DNA of 64,000 bases from Levilinea saccharolytica (GCF_001306035.1 NZ_LGCM01000065.1:124001-188000); one strand, 5' to 3'; numbered from the stretch's first letter, positions 1-8,628 are shown. Numbers and translations: made by a program. The notes: generated by a model not told the origin, from the sequence alone.

Positions 1-242
1 TTCAGCCGCACCTGAAGGCCGAGGCTGCCCGCGCCTGGGAGCTTTATCAGGCCGGCACCATTCGCGAGCTGTATTTCCGTCAGGATGCCCACAGCGCGGT
101 GCTGATTCTGGAATGTCGAGATGCTGAGGAGGCCGAGGCAGCCCTGGCGACCCTGCCGCTGGTGAAAGAGGGGCTGATCACCTTTGAAATCATCCCCCTG
201 GCGGCTTACCCGGGGTTTTCCAGGCTGTTTGCCGCAGCCTGA
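1..242 (+). CDS. Muconolactone isomerase/YciI-like small protein, 5' end cut off
   Basis: The frame is open from the window edge to a TGA at 240-242, giving 79 visible codons; the start lies outside. The visible part contains WELYQAGTIRELYF, LPLVKEGLITFEIIPL and a PGFSRLF tail. From memory this resembles small ferredoxin-like dimeric alpha/beta-barrel proteins annotated as muconolactone delta-isomerase family or YciI-related. No catalytic role can be assigned from this fragment. The next gene begins 42 bases downstream behind its own TATAAT, so the two are probably separate transcription units. Confidence 0.6.
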   Translation, partial: QPHLKAEAARAWELYQAGTIRELYFRQDAHSAVLILECRDAEEAEAALATLPLVKEGLITFEIIPLAAYPGFSRLFAAA

Positions 243-246
243 GCGG

Positions 247-252
247 TATAAT
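247..252 (+). promoter_or_regulatory. -10 hexamer TATAAT upstream of the CPBP protease gene
   Basis: A perfect TATAAT lies 33 bases before the ATG at 285, just after the preceding stop codon. No convincing -35 is present at 16-18 bases spacing. The same arrangement recurs at 12252, 36625 and 40347. Confidence 0.35.
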
Positions 253-284
253 TTAATCAATATCCCGAGCGAGGAGTTTTATCC

Positions 285-1091
285 ATGATCGTTTTTCGCC
301 GTAAGCCCATTTTGATTTTTCTGGGGATCACCTTTGGGCTCAGCTTTTTGCTGTATATCCCCATGATCGGCATGGGCCTGGGCACGCAGGGCGGCCTCAC
401 CGCTGTTCTGATGTGGTGCCCCGGCATCGCCGCCATCCTCACCAGCCGCATCTGCTATAAATCCCTGCGCGGCCTGGGCTGGCGCTGGGGACAGACCCGC
501 TGGCAGCTCCTCAGCTACTTTTTGCCCTTTGTTTATGCGGGTGTCGTCTACGGCCTGGTGTGGGCTTTTGGGCTGGGCCAGGTGAACGCGGACACCCTTG
601 CCAGCATGGGCTCGGTGCAGGGGTTGGTGACTCTGCTCCTTCTGGCCACCTTGGGCACGGGCATCACCGCCCTGGGGGAAGAGCTTGGCTGGCGCGGGTT
701 TTTGGTGCCGGAGATGGCCAAGGACCTGGACTGGGTGCGCGTTTCACTCCTCTCCGGACTGATCTGGCTGCTTTGGCATACCCCGCTGATTTTATTCAGC
801 GACTATCGTTCCAGCACGCCGGTGTGGTTTGGGTGGCTGTGCTTTGCCGTGATGGTGTTGGGCATCAGTTTCCCCTTTACCTGGCTGCGCCTGAAAAGCG
901 GCAGCCTGTGGACGGCGGTGCTGCTGCACGGCGGGCACAACTTTATCATTCAGGCCGTGCTGGATCCCCTGACGCTCGACACCGGCAAGACGTTCTACTT
1001 CACCACCGAATTTGGCCTGGGCCTGGCCGCCGCGGGTATCCTGGTGGGGCTGATTTTCTGGAAAATGGGCGCCCCCACCGCGCGCGCCTGA
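285..1091 (+). CDS. CPBP (CAAX protease/bacteriocin-processing) intramembrane metalloprotease
   Basis: A 268-residue polytopic membrane protein with about seven hydrophobic segments. The three CPBP (Abi) motifs are visible: GEELGWRGFL with Glu132, Glu133 and Arg137; LWHTP with His165; and HGGHN with His215 and Asn219. The family consists of glutamate-dependent intramembrane proteases related to eukaryotic Rce1. Bacterial substrates are mostly unknown, and bacteriocin self-immunity or regulated proteolysis are typical guesses. A GAGGAG-type ribosome-binding site precedes the ATG. An ICMT-like methyltransferase gene follows, which is suggestive because Rce1 and ICMT act successively on CAAX proteins in eukaryotes. 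There is no evidence that prenylated CAAX substrates exist here. Confidence 0.85.
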   Translation: MIVFRRKPILIFLGITFGLSFLLYIPMIGMGLGTQGGLTAVLMWCPGIAAILTSRICYKSLRGLGWRWGQTRWQLLSYFLPFVYAGVVYGLVWAFGLGQVNADTLASMGSVQGLVTLLLLATLGTGITALGEELGWRGFLVPEMAKDLDWVRVSLLSGLIWLLWHTPLILFSDYRSSTPVWFGWLCFAVMVLGISFPFTWLRLKSGSLWTAVLLHGGHNFIIQAVLDPLTLDTGKTFYFTTEFGLGLAAAGILVGLIFWKMGAPTARA

Positions 1092-1208
1092 CTGAGTTTT
1101 TAGGGGGGCTCCCCAAGCGAATTTCCAATAAGTCGGCATATTTCAGCCAACTCCTCAGCCAGCCGGTGAATGAAACGATAAACCGCCTTCTGTGTGATTG
1201 GAGAGCCG

Positions 1209-1892
1209 ATGAACACGAAGTTGATTGTGCGGTACGCCGTGCGGGAAACGATGGGGCTGGCCGTCATGGGCGCTGCCCTGTTTGTGTCCGCCGGACGAAT
1301 AGACTGGTGGCCGGGCTGGGCTGCCCTGGCGGTGATAGCTGCCTGGACTGCGGCGACAGCCGTGGTTATTCTGCGCACCAACCCGACTCTCCTGGCCGAG
1401 CGTTTGGGGCCGCGCAAGGGGGCTAAGTCCTGGGATACGGTTCTCCTGAGCTTGGTGGGACTGCTGCAGTTGGCTCGCTACATTTCCGCTGGTCTGGACC
1501 AGCGTTACGGCTGGACGGGCGAATTCCCAACCGCGCTTCAGATCGCTGCTCTGGTGGTGTGCGCTCTGGGATATGCTCTGGTGGTGTGGGCCACGGCTTC
1601 AAACGCGTTTTTTTCGCAGGTTGTGCGCATTCAGGGGGAGCGCGGGCACACGGTGGTCAGCGGCGGCCCGTATCGCTACGTGCGCCACCCAGGCTACCTG
1701 GGGGCGATTATGTACGAACTGACCATCTCCCTCTTGCTGGCTTCCTGGTGGGCTTTCGCGGTCAGCGGCCTGAGCGCCGTACTGCTGATGGTGCGTACCG
1801 TGCTGGAAGACCGCACCCTTTTGGCGGAGCTGCCAGGCTACGCCGACTACGCCCGGCAGGTGCGCTTTCGCCTCTTCCCAGGGGTGTGGTGA
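1209..1892 (+). CDS. Isoprenylcysteine carboxyl methyltransferase (ICMT)-family membrane protein
   Basis: A 227-residue integral membrane protein. The C-terminal half has the family signature GGPYRYVRHPGYLGAI, followed by a DRTLLAELPGYADYARQVR region; in this superfamily these form the S-adenosylmethionine and substrate pocket. Bacterial members are small-molecule or lipid methyltransferases whose substrates are mostly unknown. I chose ATG 1209 rather than an in-frame GTG at 1194 because GGAG at 1200-1203 is well placed for it. The gene stands 117 bases after the CPBP protease gene and 36 bases before the next gene, so a loose operon is possible. A second, more AT-rich homologue occurs at 55809. 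Confidence 0.8.
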   Translation: MNTKLIVRYAVRETMGLAVMGAALFVSAGRIDWWPGWAALAVIAAWTAATAVVILRTNPTLLAERLGPRKGAKSWDTVLLSLVGLLQLARYISAGLDQRYGWTGEFPTALQIAALVVCALGYALVVWATASNAFFSQVVRIQGERGHTVVSGGPYRYVRHPGYLGAIMYELTISLLLASWWAFAVSGLSAVLLMVRTVLEDRTLLAELPGYADYARQVRFRLFPGVW

Positions 1893-1928
1893 GGCTGCCG
1901 GCTCCCGCCAAGGATGGAGGAAAGAATC

Positions 1929-2909
1929 ATGCAGATTCCTGTGGATTGGCTGTTGGAAGGGGAGGACTGGATTGCATACCGCACCCGGCGCGATGTGCTG
2001 AACCAGCCGGAAAGCGACCCCGCGGTGCAGACGGCGCGGGTGGCCATGTTGGCCAGCCCGCTGGTGCAGAAGCTGCTGGCGGAGCTGGCAGGCTGGCCGG
2101 GCACGGTGCTGGCCAGTCACAAAAGCGCCAGCCAACCCTTTCACAAGCTCACTTTTTTGGCGGAACTGGGACTGAGGGCGGCTGACCCCGGCGTGAATGG
2201 GATTGTCGAGCGCATTTTGGAACAGGCTTCCCCCGAAGGCCCCTTCCGGCTGCCCATGAACATCGCCGAACATTACGGCGGAACGGGCCAGGATCAATGG
2301 GGTTGGGCGCTGTGCGATGCGCCGCTGATCGTCTCTGCTCTGCTCCGGCTCGGCTATGAACACGAACCAGCGGTGCAGAAAGCCCTCCAGTATCTGACCG
2401 GACTGGTGCGGGAGAACGGTTGGCCCTGTGTGGTTTCCAAAGAGCTGGGCAGCTTTCGCGGGCCGGGGCGAAAAGCCGACCCCTGCCCCTTCGCGACCCT
2501 GGCCATGCTCAAGGCACTGGCGGCGGCGGAGGACAGCCTGCGCGACGGCCCTGCCGCCCGCACGGGGGCGGAGACCCTGCTCAGCTTGTGGACGCAGAGC
2601 GAGACCCAGCACCCCTATATGTTTTTTATGGGCACCGATTTCCGCAAACTGAAAGTGCCTTTTGTCTGGTATGACCTGATGCATGTGCTGGACGTCCTCT
2701 CGCGCTTCCCGTGGCTGCGCGGCGACCCCCGCCTGCACGATATGCTGGACACCATGAGCGCCAAAGCCGACCCGCAGGGGCGCTTTACCCTGGAGTCTGT
2801 GTGGACGGCCTGGAAGGAGTGGGAGTTCGGTCAGAAGAAAGCGCCTTCCCGCTGGCTCACCCTGGCCGCCTGGAGGATCCGTCAGTGCATGGAAACCGCC
2901 CAGGCCTGA
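1929..2909 (+). CDS. Alpha/alpha-toroid (prenyltransferase/terpene cyclase-fold) protein of unknown function
   Basis: A 326-residue soluble protein. Helical-hairpin features such as DQWGWALCDAPLIVSALL and PCPFATLAMLKALAA resemble the alpha-alpha toroid fold of squalene cyclase and prenyltransferase beta subunits. No DXDD cyclase motif and no zinc-site triad stand out, so enzymatic activity should not be assumed. ATG 1929 was preferred to ATG 1914 because a GGAGG at 1916-1920 sits eight bases upstream of it. The gene is co-directional with the ICMT-like gene and ends before a strong palindromic terminator. Similar stand-alone toroid proteins are usually left as hypothetical. Confidence 0.6.
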   Translation: MQIPVDWLLEGEDWIAYRTRRDVLNQPESDPAVQTARVAMLASPLVQKLLAELAGWPGTVLASHKSASQPFHKLTFLAELGLRAADPGVNGIVERILEQASPEGPFRLPMNIAEHYGGTGQDQWGWALCDAPLIVSALLRLGYEHEPAVQKALQYLTGLVRENGWPCVVSKELGSFRGPGRKADPCPFATLAMLKALAAAEDSLRDGPAARTGAETLLSLWTQSETQHPYMFFMGTDFRKLKVPFVWYDLMHVLDVLSRFPWLRGDPRLHDMLDTMSAKADPQGRFTLESVWTAWKEWEFGQKKAPSRWLTLAAWRIRQCMETAQA

Positions 2910-2934
2910 CGGGCCGCCGCGAGATAGACAAAAA

Positions 2935-2958
2935 ACGAGACGCCGCGCGGCGTCTCGT
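2935..2958. terminator. Bidirectional terminator between the toroid gene and livF
   Basis: A perfect 12-bp inverted repeat (ACGAGACGCCGC with its complement, no extra loop bases) has A-rich sequence on its left and TTTATGTTT on its right. It lies between two convergent genes. Confidence 0.75.
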
Positions 2959-2984
2959 TTATGTTTCGGCAAAGTGGGACTCAA

Positions 2985-3713
2985 TCAGCCGGTGATGCCC
3001 AGGTAGCTTTCCATCACACGCTTATCCTGCAGCAGATCGCTGCCGCGGCCTTCCATGCGGATGGTGCCCGTTTCCAGCACATAGGCGCGGTGGCACATTT
3101 CCAAGGCCAGCGAGGCGTTTTGTTCCACCACCAGAATGGTGAGGCCCAGCTCGCGGTTGAGCTTGACGATGGCGTCGAACATGGCGTCAATGACGATGGG
3201 GGCCAGACCCAGCGAAGGCTCATCCAGCAGCAACAGGCGCGGTTTCGACATCATGGCGCGGGCCACGGCCAGCATCTGCTGTTCCCCACCGGAGAGGGTG
3301 CCGCCGCGCTGGTGCAGGCGCTCCTTCAGGCGCGGGAAGAGCGCGTAGATTTCTTCCAGGGTTTCCTCCTGCTCCTTACGGTCTGAGCGGGTGTAGGCAC
3401 CCAACATCAGGTTTTCGCGCACCGTCAGGGGGGCGAAGATGCGGCGGCCTTCGGGAACCAGGGTGATGCCGTCGCGCACCACGCGCGAGGCGTCCTTCTT
3501 CAGCGGCTGGCCGTTGAACAGCACCGCCCCGGAGGTGAAGGTTTTGACGGCGGCGATGGTGCGCATCAGGGTGGATTTGCCCGCGCCGTTGGCGCCGATG
3601 ACGGCCACAATTTCGCCCGAGTCGACGTGCAGGTTGACGCTGTTCAGGGCGCAAATGCCCCCGTAATGCACCACCAGGTTCTGAACATCCAATAAAGGTG
3701 AGTTAGCGGACAT
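2985..3713 (-). CDS. livF: Branched-chain amino-acid-type ABC importer, ATPase LivF
   Basis: A 242-residue ATPase with Walker A GANGAGKST, signature LSGGEQQ and Walker B LLLLDEPSLGL. EGRRIFAPLTVRENL and the LVVEQNASLAL segment are typical of LivF. It energises uptake through the LivH/LivM permease together with LivG. I chose ATG 3713 (MSANSPLL), which has a GGGGAG eight bases upstream, over a TTG at 3728. The gene overlaps the end of livG by 11 bases, indicating translational coupling. It is the last gene of the operon. The substrate may be a branched-chain amino acid, another amino acid, an amide or urea; sequence alone does not decide. Confidence 0.9.
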   Translation of the reverse strand: MSANSPLLDVQNLVVHYGGICALNSVNLHVDSGEIVAVIGANGAGKSTLMRTIAAVKTFTSGAVLFNGQPLKKDASRVVRDGITLVPEGRRIFAPLTVRENLMLGAYTRSDRKEQEETLEEIYALFPRLKERLHQRGGTLSGGEQQMLAVARAMMSKPRLLLLDEPSLGLAPIVIDAMFDAIVKLNRELGLTILVVEQNASLALEMCHRAYVLETGTIRMEGRGSDLLQDKRVMESYLGITG

Positions 3714-4488
3714 TTCGGCGCTCCCCAAGGTAGGCTTTGATGACGTCGGGGTTGCTTTGAATTTCGGCGGGGCTGCCCACAGCCAGGATGCTGCCCAGGT
3801 TGAGGACGTAAATGCGCGACCCGGCGCAGAGATCCATGACGACGTTCATGTGGTGTTCGATCATGATGATGGCGTAGCCCATTTGGGTGTGGATTTGGCG
3901 GATGAGCTTGATCAGATCGTTGCATTCATCTTCGTTCATGCCCGCCGCGGGTTCATCCAGCAGCAGCAGCGAGGGGTTGGCGGCCATCGCCCGGGCCATT
4001 TCCAGGCGGCGCTGCAGGCCGTAGGGCAAATTGGCGGCTTTTTCGTGCACATAGTCCTTCAGACTGACCATTTCCAGCAGTTCAAAGGCGCGCTGGCGGG
4101 TCTCTTTTTCAATGCGGCTGGCGCGGGGCGTGCGCACGAAGGCTTCCAGGATGGAATAGCGCGGGGCGTTGTGCAGCGCCAGCTCCACATTCTCGTAGAC
4201 GCTCATCTGCGGGAAGAGGCGGATATTTTGGAAGGTGCGGCTGATGCCCATGCGGCAGATGGCGTCGGGCATTTTGTTGCGGATGCTCTTACCCTGGAAG
4301 AGGATGTCGCCGGAGGTGGCCTGGATGGAATTGGTGATGAGGTTAAACACGGTGGTTTTACCCGCGCCGTTGGGTCCAATGAGGCCCACCAGTTCGCCGG
4401 GCTGAATATCCAGCGTCACCTGGTTGACGGCGCGCACGCCGCCGAAGTCTACGGTGAGATCGCGAAGGGAGAGGATGGCCGTGCTCAT
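3703..4488 (-). CDS. livG: Branched-chain amino-acid-type ABC importer, ATPase LivG
   Basis: A 261-residue ATPase with Walker A GPNGAGKTT, the LivG-type signature LPYGLQRRLEMARAM and Walker B LLLLDEPAAGM. ATG 4488 gives the family start MSTAILSLRDL, has an AGGAGG seven bases upstream, and overlaps the livM stop as ATGA. Longer in-frame starts add only a low-complexity extension. It partners LivF on the cytoplasmic face of the LivHM permease. Confidence 0.92.
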   Translation of the reverse strand: MSTAILSLRDLTVDFGGVRAVNQVTLDIQPGELVGLIGPNGAGKTTVFNLITNSIQATSGDILFQGKSIRNKMPDAICRMGISRTFQNIRLFPQMSVYENVELALHNAPRYSILEAFVRTPRASRIEKETRQRAFELLEMVSLKDYVHEKAANLPYGLQRRLEMARAMAANPSLLLLDEPAAGMNEDECNDLIKLIRQIHTQMGYAIIMIEHHMNVVMDLCAGSRIYVLNLGSILAVGSPAEIQSNPDVIKAYLGERRNVR

Positions 4489-5378
4489 GCTGCACCTCCT
4501 TTGGCGGAGGCGTCTTTTTTGGCGGTGAGTTTGCTCCACCACCGGCGGGCAAAAGCGAAGTTCATTTCCACATACCCCAGCAGACCCTGGGGGCGGAAGA
4601 GCATGACCACCACGAAGAGCAAGCCGTAGACCACCAAACGCCATTCAGCAAAGAAGCGCAGCAGTTCGGGCACGGCGATGAGCACGAAGGCGGTGATGAA
4701 GGGGCCGATGAGGGACTGAATGCCGCCAAAGACCACCGCCGCCAGCAGGTCGGAGGAGCGGGTGATGGAGAAGAAGGAGGGCGAGAGGTAGGCCATGTAA
4801 AAGCCCAGCAACCCCCCGGCGACCCCGGCATAAAATGCGCTGATGAACAGGGCAATCAGCTTGGTGCGCAGCAGGTTGACGCCCATCATCTGGGCGGCCA
4901 CTTCATCCTGGCTGACGGCGATGCAGTTTTTGCCGTACTGCGAGGTGACGAACATGTGGGCGAAGTACAGCGCCAACGCCACAGCGATGAGAATGACGGG
5001 CAGGGTGGTGAGGGTGGACATGCCCATATAGCCGAATGCGCCGCCCACCACCTCGTAGGTGTTGTTCAGCACCAGGCGGATAGCTTCTGAAAAGCCCAGG
5101 GTGGCGATGGCGAAGTAGTCCCCGCGCAGACGGCTGCGGAAGGCCGGGTAGCCGATGATGAAGCTGCACAGCCCGGCGAAGGTTCCGCCGATAAGCAGGG
5201 CGATGGCAAAGGGGACGTTGAATTCCATGACCATGATGGCGCACATGTACCCGCCCAGGGCCATGAATCCGGCGTGGCCGATGGAGAACAGGCCGGTGTA
5301 TCCGGTGAGGATGGCTACTCCCAGCGCGGCGATGACGTTGATGCCGCCCAGGATGATGATCGCGTTAATGTATCCCAT
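4485..5378 (-). CDS. livM: Branched-chain amino-acid-type ABC importer, permease LivM
   Basis: A 297-residue permease with about nine or ten hydrophobic helices. The N-terminal LTGYTGLFSIGHAGFMALGGY stretch contains the GxxSxGxxxF(M) pattern characteristic of LivM, and a long cytoplasmic loop includes RGDYFAIATLGF. It forms the translocation pore with LivH. It starts 14 bases after the livH stop and shares four bases with livG. Confidence 0.92.
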   Translation of the reverse strand: MGYINAIIILGGINVIAALGVAILTGYTGLFSIGHAGFMALGGYMCAIMVMEFNVPFAIALLIGGTFAGLCSFIIGYPAFRSRLRGDYFAIATLGFSEAIRLVLNNTYEVVGGAFGYMGMSTLTTLPVILIAVALALYFAHMFVTSQYGKNCIAVSQDEVAAQMMGVNLLRTKLIALFISAFYAGVAGGLLGFYMAYLSPSFFSITRSSDLLAAVVFGGIQSLIGPFITAFVLIAVPELLRFFAEWRLVVYGLLFVVVMLFRPQGLLGYVEMNFAFARRWWSKLTAKKDASAKGGAA

Positions 5379-5392
5379 GGCTGCACCTTTCC

Positions 5393-6268
5393 TTAGAGTT
5401 TTTCATCACCCGATTTGCCCATTAACCCGTTGGGGAAGAAGAGCAGGATGATGACCAGGAATAAGAACGAGAATAAGTCGCGGTAGGTGGAGGAGATGTA
5501 GCCCGCCACCAGGGTTTCCAGCACGCCCAAAATCAGGCTGCCGACCACGGCCCCAGGCAGGCTGCCCAGCCCGCCGACGATGCTGGCGATCATGGCTTTG
5601 ATGGTCACCAGGCCCATGTAGGGGAAGACCGCGTATTTGATGCCGTAAAAAACGCCCGCCACCGAAGACAGCGCGCCGGTGACCGCAAAGATGATGAAGG
5701 CCACGGCGTCGTTGTTGACCCCCATCAGCGAGGCGGTCATGATGTCAATGCTGCTGGCGCGCACCCCCAGGCCGGGTTTGGTGCGGTACAGGAACCACCA
5801 CAGCAGGGCCAGGATGGCGAAGGAGATGGCCCCTGCCAGCAGGTCCATGCGCCCGATGGAGACGTTGCCGATGAAGAAGGGCTTGGCTGCATCCACAGGG
5901 AAGCGCCGGAAGGAGCCCCCGAAGATGAGGTTGAGCAGGTTGACGATCATCAGGTTGGCGCCCATAGCCGAGATCATCATGAACAAGCGCGGGGCTTTGC
6001 GCAGCCGCAGCGGCCGGTAGGCCAGGCGCTCTGACCCCACCGACAGCACAATGGTCAACACAATGGAAATGAGTGCAGCGGCCCAAAACGGCATAAAAAA
6101 GAGCGATATGGCGTAAAAGGCCATAAACGCGCCGAACGCCATGAAGGCGTCGAAGGCCCAGTTGGTGAAGTTGTACACGCTGTACACCAATGCGTAGCCG
6201 ACTGCCAGTAAGGAATACACCGCACCGATTGAGATACCGCTGACGATTTGCTGAAAGAACAATTCCAT
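5393..6268 (-). CDS. livH: Branched-chain amino-acid-type ABC importer, permease LivH
   Basis: A 291-residue permease opening with MELFFQQIVSGISIGAVYSL, the standard LivH N-terminus, and ending with FFPNGLMGKSGDEKL. About eight hydrophobic helices are visible, plus the family loop ALLWWFLYRTKPGLGVRA. AAGGAT precedes the ATG. It pairs with LivM. A strong hairpin in the gap from livK may set the ratio of binding protein to permease transcripts. Confidence 0.92.
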   Translation of the reverse strand: MELFFQQIVSGISIGAVYSLLAVGYALVYSVYNFTNWAFDAFMAFGAFMAFYAISLFFMPFWAAALISIVLTIVLSVGSERLAYRPLRLRKAPRLFMMISAMGANLMIVNLLNLIFGGSFRRFPVDAAKPFFIGNVSIGRMDLLAGAISFAILALLWWFLYRTKPGLGVRASSIDIMTASLMGVNNDAVAFIIFAVTGALSSVAGVFYGIKYAVFPYMGLVTIKAMIASIVGGLGSLPGAVVGSLILGVLETLVAGYISSTYRDLFSFLFLVIILLFFPNGLMGKSGDEKL

Positions 6269-6288
6269 GGGCTTATCCTTTTTTCCAG

Positions 6289-6321
6289 GGGGTGTTCGCG
6301 GTTGTTGGCCGCGAACACCCC
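6289..6321 (-). promoter_or_regulatory. Stable hairpin in the livK-livH intergenic gap
   Basis: A perfect 13-bp stem (GGGGTGTTCGCGG with its complement) around a seven-base loop lies between livK and livH. On the transcribed strand it is followed by A-rich rather than U-rich sequence. It is therefore unlikely to be an intrinsic terminator and may protect the livK 3' end or stall exonucleases, as seen in other binding-protein operons. Confidence 0.6.
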
Positions 6322-6349
6322 GGGCTTCAACGTGGAGTCTGGCTCTGCC

Positions 6350-7534
6350 TTACTGACCTGGGATAAAGGTTTTCACAATTTCCCATTTGCTGTCTTTGAT
6401 GGTCATGATCAGAATGGGCTTATTGTGGGGGTTGTGGGTGTCCGGCTCCATCGTCATTTTGCTGGTGAAGACCTGAACATCCTTCATGTTTTCCAACGCA
6501 TCGCGCACGGCCACCGGGTCGGGACTGCCGACTTTTTGGACGGCCTGATCGAGCGCGTACTTGATGGCGTACATGGCGTCGAGGGTGTAGTAGGTGTAGA
6601 TATTGGCTTTGACGTTGTGCTTCTTTTCAAAAGCAGCGTTGAAGGGGGCGAAGGCCGGGTCGTCGGTGGAGACGCCGTTGGTCAAATACGCGCCTTCCAA
6701 TTCCTTACCCGCCATCGAGAGCAGGTCGTCCACAAACCAGCCGTCCGCGCCCATGACGGTGATGGTCAGACCGAGGGCGTTCATCTGCTGGCCGATCAGG
6801 CCTGCGTCGCGGTAGGTGTAGGCGGGAGCCACCAGCACATCCGCGCCGGAGTCTTTCACTTTGGCCAGCTGCGCGCGGAATTCGGTGTCGCCGGTCTGAT
6901 AGCCTTCTTCGGCCACCACCTCACCGCCCAGTTCCACAAAATGCTCGGCGAAGTAGCGCTGGATGCCGACCGAGTAGGGCGAGGCCACATCCGTGAGGAA
7001 GGCCACTTTGCGTTTGCCGAGTTCGTTATAGGCGTAATCGGCCAGAGCAAAGCCTTGATAGGGATCAATGAAGCACACGCGGAACATGAAGGGATTCAAT
7101 TCGCCCTTTTCGTCCACGGTGACGTTGACGTTGGAGGCGGTGGTGGCGATGATGGGAACCTTGTTGGTGTCGGCGATCTCAGCCATGGGGATGGCCGCGG
7201 CGGACCACGACGGGCCGATGACGGCGGTGACGCGGTCTTGCTCGATCAGCCGTTTGGTGACGGAGACCGCATCGGTGACCTCAGAGCGGGTGTCGTAGGC
7301 CACCAACTGCAATTTATAACCGCCCACGCCGCCCGCCGCATTGACCTCGTCAATGTAATCCTGCAGGGCGGGGACGGTGGCCTGGCCGATATAGGCTTCC
7401 ACGCCAGTTTGTTCGGTTACGTAGCCGATTTTGATGGTTTTCTCCTGCTGGCAGCCGGTGAGCAAAAGACCGGCGGCGAGCACGAGCACCAGGGGGACTC
7501 GTAACCACGAAAAAATTGAGGACGGACGGTTCAT
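6350..7534 (-). CDS. livK: Branched-chain amino-acid-type substrate-binding lipoprotein LivK
   Basis: A 394-residue periplasmic-binding protein type I (Leu/Ile/Val-binding fold). It starts with a lipoprotein signal: a hydrophobic stretch and lipobox LLTGC with Cys28. The mature part begins IKIGYVTEQTGVEAYIGQ and carries typical landmarks such as VIGPSWSAAAIPMAEIADTN. The lipid anchor implies capture of substrate outside the membrane and delivery to LivHM. It is the first gene of the five-gene operon, with its own promoter 210-240 bases upstream. Confidence 0.9.
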   Translation of the reverse strand: MNRPSSIFSWLRVPLVLVLAAGLLLTGCQQEKTIKIGYVTEQTGVEAYIGQATVPALQDYIDEVNAAGGVGGYKLQLVAYDTRSEVTDAVSVTKRLIEQDRVTAVIGPSWSAAAIPMAEIADTNKVPIIATTASNVNVTVDEKGELNPFMFRVCFIDPYQGFALADYAYNELGKRKVAFLTDVASPYSVGIQRYFAEHFVELGGEVVAEEGYQTGDTEFRAQLAKVKDSGADVLVAPAYTYRDAGLIGQQMNALGLTITVMGADGWFVDDLLSMAGKELEGAYLTNGVSTDDPAFAPFNAAFEKKHNVKANIYTYYTLDAMYAIKYALDQAVQKVGSPDPVAVRDALENMKDVQVFTSKMTMEPDTHNPHNKPILIMTIKDSKWEIVKTFIPGQ

Positions 7535-7726
7535 GTGCTTTCTGCTCCTGATGAAATGAAGGGTAGGGGGGAAAGTGAACGACGCCTGAAGGGATCCTCA
7601 GGTACTGCAAATATGGGGCTGTTAAACGGTTGTGCAATGGATGATGGTTTCCGATATGGAACAGATAAACAAAAAACAACTCATCCGGCGGTACAGCCCA
7701 AAAAAAAGCCGGACAGCGTTGTCAAA

Positions 7727-7768
7727 ACACCCCCTATGCAAAATATTCTATGCATTCAGAGGGGGTGT
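7727..7768. promoter_or_regulatory. Dyad overlapping the liv promoter (candidate operator)
   Basis: Nine-base arms (ACACCCCCT and its complement) at 7727-7735 and 7760-7768 enclose a second inverted repeat, ATGCA...TGCAT. The dyad covers the spacer, -10 and presumed start site of the liv promoter, the expected place for a repressor site. It could alternatively act as a terminator for the upstream SDR gene, since TTTT follows the distal arm on the minus strand. Confidence 0.5.
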
Positions 7769-7773
7769 GTCAA
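7745..7773 (-). promoter_or_regulatory. Sigma70-type promoter of the liv operon
   Basis: On the minus strand TTGACA (7773-7768) is separated by exactly 17 bases from TAGAAT (7750-7745). This is a 6/6 and 5/6 match to consensus. It would start transcription near 7738 and leave a leader of about 200 bases before livK. Confidence 0.7.
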
Positions 7774-7806
7774 GTCAGGAAAATCGGCAATGTTGACCGG
7801 AGCGGT

Positions 7807-8628
7807 TCAGGTTTCCTGGCCGTCTTGGGTTTGCAGCATGGCGCGCACTTTTTGCTGGGCACTGCGCCAGCGGCGCCCCACCCACAGGGCCACCCAGGCG
7901 GGCGGCAGCAAACCGCCCAGGGCGGCAAAGATCTGGTTGAGCACCCCAGGCACATACACCGAGCGCCCGCGCAGGGCCAGCTCCACCGCGCGGCGCACCA
8001 CCCGGTCGGTATCCACAGTGGTGACGCGGCCCCAAAAGCCCTGTGCGGCGATTTTGCGGCGCGATTCGGCTGTGGTGGGCAGCCCCGCCGGACACACCGC
8101 CAGCACGTCGGCAAATTCACGGATTTCTTCGTGCAGGGCGCGCGAAAAATCCAGCAGGAAGCGCTTGGCGGCGGCGTAGGTGGCCTTGTAGGGCATGGGG
8201 AAAAAGCCCGCCAGGCTGGAGATGCTGATGAGCAAAAAGCGGCGGTCGGGGTCGCGCAGGCTGAGGATGCCGTGGGTGAGGTCCAGGTTAGCTTCGATGA
8301 TCAGGCGCGAGAGGTACACGATTTGATCGCGGGATTTTTCTAAAAAGGCGCCTTCAAAGTCGCGCCCGGCGATGTGAATCAGGCCGCAAAAGCGCGCGCC
8401 AGCCGCGGCCTGCGCCTGCAGAAAGTCGGCGCGGGCGGCGACGTTGGTGACGTCCAGCGCCGTGAAGCGCGTTTCAACCCCGTAGATACGCTGAATCTCG
8501 GCGGCGAAGGCTTGTTCGTCGGGGCGCTGGTCCACCAGCCAGAGGGAATAGCCGCGGAGGGCCAGTTCGCGGGCCATGCGGGTGCCGATTCCGCCCAACG
8601 CGCCGGTGATCAGGATGTAAGAAGGCAT
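7807..8628 (-). CDS. Short-chain dehydrogenase/reductase (SDR)
   Basis: A 273-residue classical SDR. The cofactor motif TGALGGIG lies at the N-terminus, an acidic VDQ after beta-2 suggests NAD preference, and SISS plus Y-A-A-A-K supply the catalytic Ser, Tyr and Lys. Its substrate is unknown; such enzymes reduce or oxidise lipid, sugar or small ketone substrates. ATG 8628 starts MPSYILITG. A TTG six bases upstream has a better-spaced AGGAG and could be the true start. It is transcribed away from a second SDR gene. Confidence 0.82.
   Translation of the reverse strand: MPSYILITGALGGIGTRMARELALRGYSLWLVDQRPDEQAFAAEIQRIYGVETRFTALDVTNVAARADFLQAQAAAGARFCGLIHIAGRDFEGAFLEKSRDQIVYLSRLIIEANLDLTHGILSLRDPDRRFLLISISSLAGFFPMPYKATYAAAKRFLLDFSRALHEEIREFADVLAVCPAGLPTTAESRRKIAAQGFWGRVTTVDTDRVVRRAVELALRGRSVYVPGVLNQIFAALGGLLPPAWVALWVGRRWRSAQQKVRAMLQTQDGQET

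Noticed and set aside
1599-2984. A 461-codon open frame on the minus strand
   Set aside because: It overlaps two well-supported plus-strand genes and crosses the terminator at 2935; its composition is artefactual.
6248-7504. A 418-codon open frame on the plus strand
   Set aside because: It is antisense to livK and passes through the livK-livH hairpin; no domain is visible.
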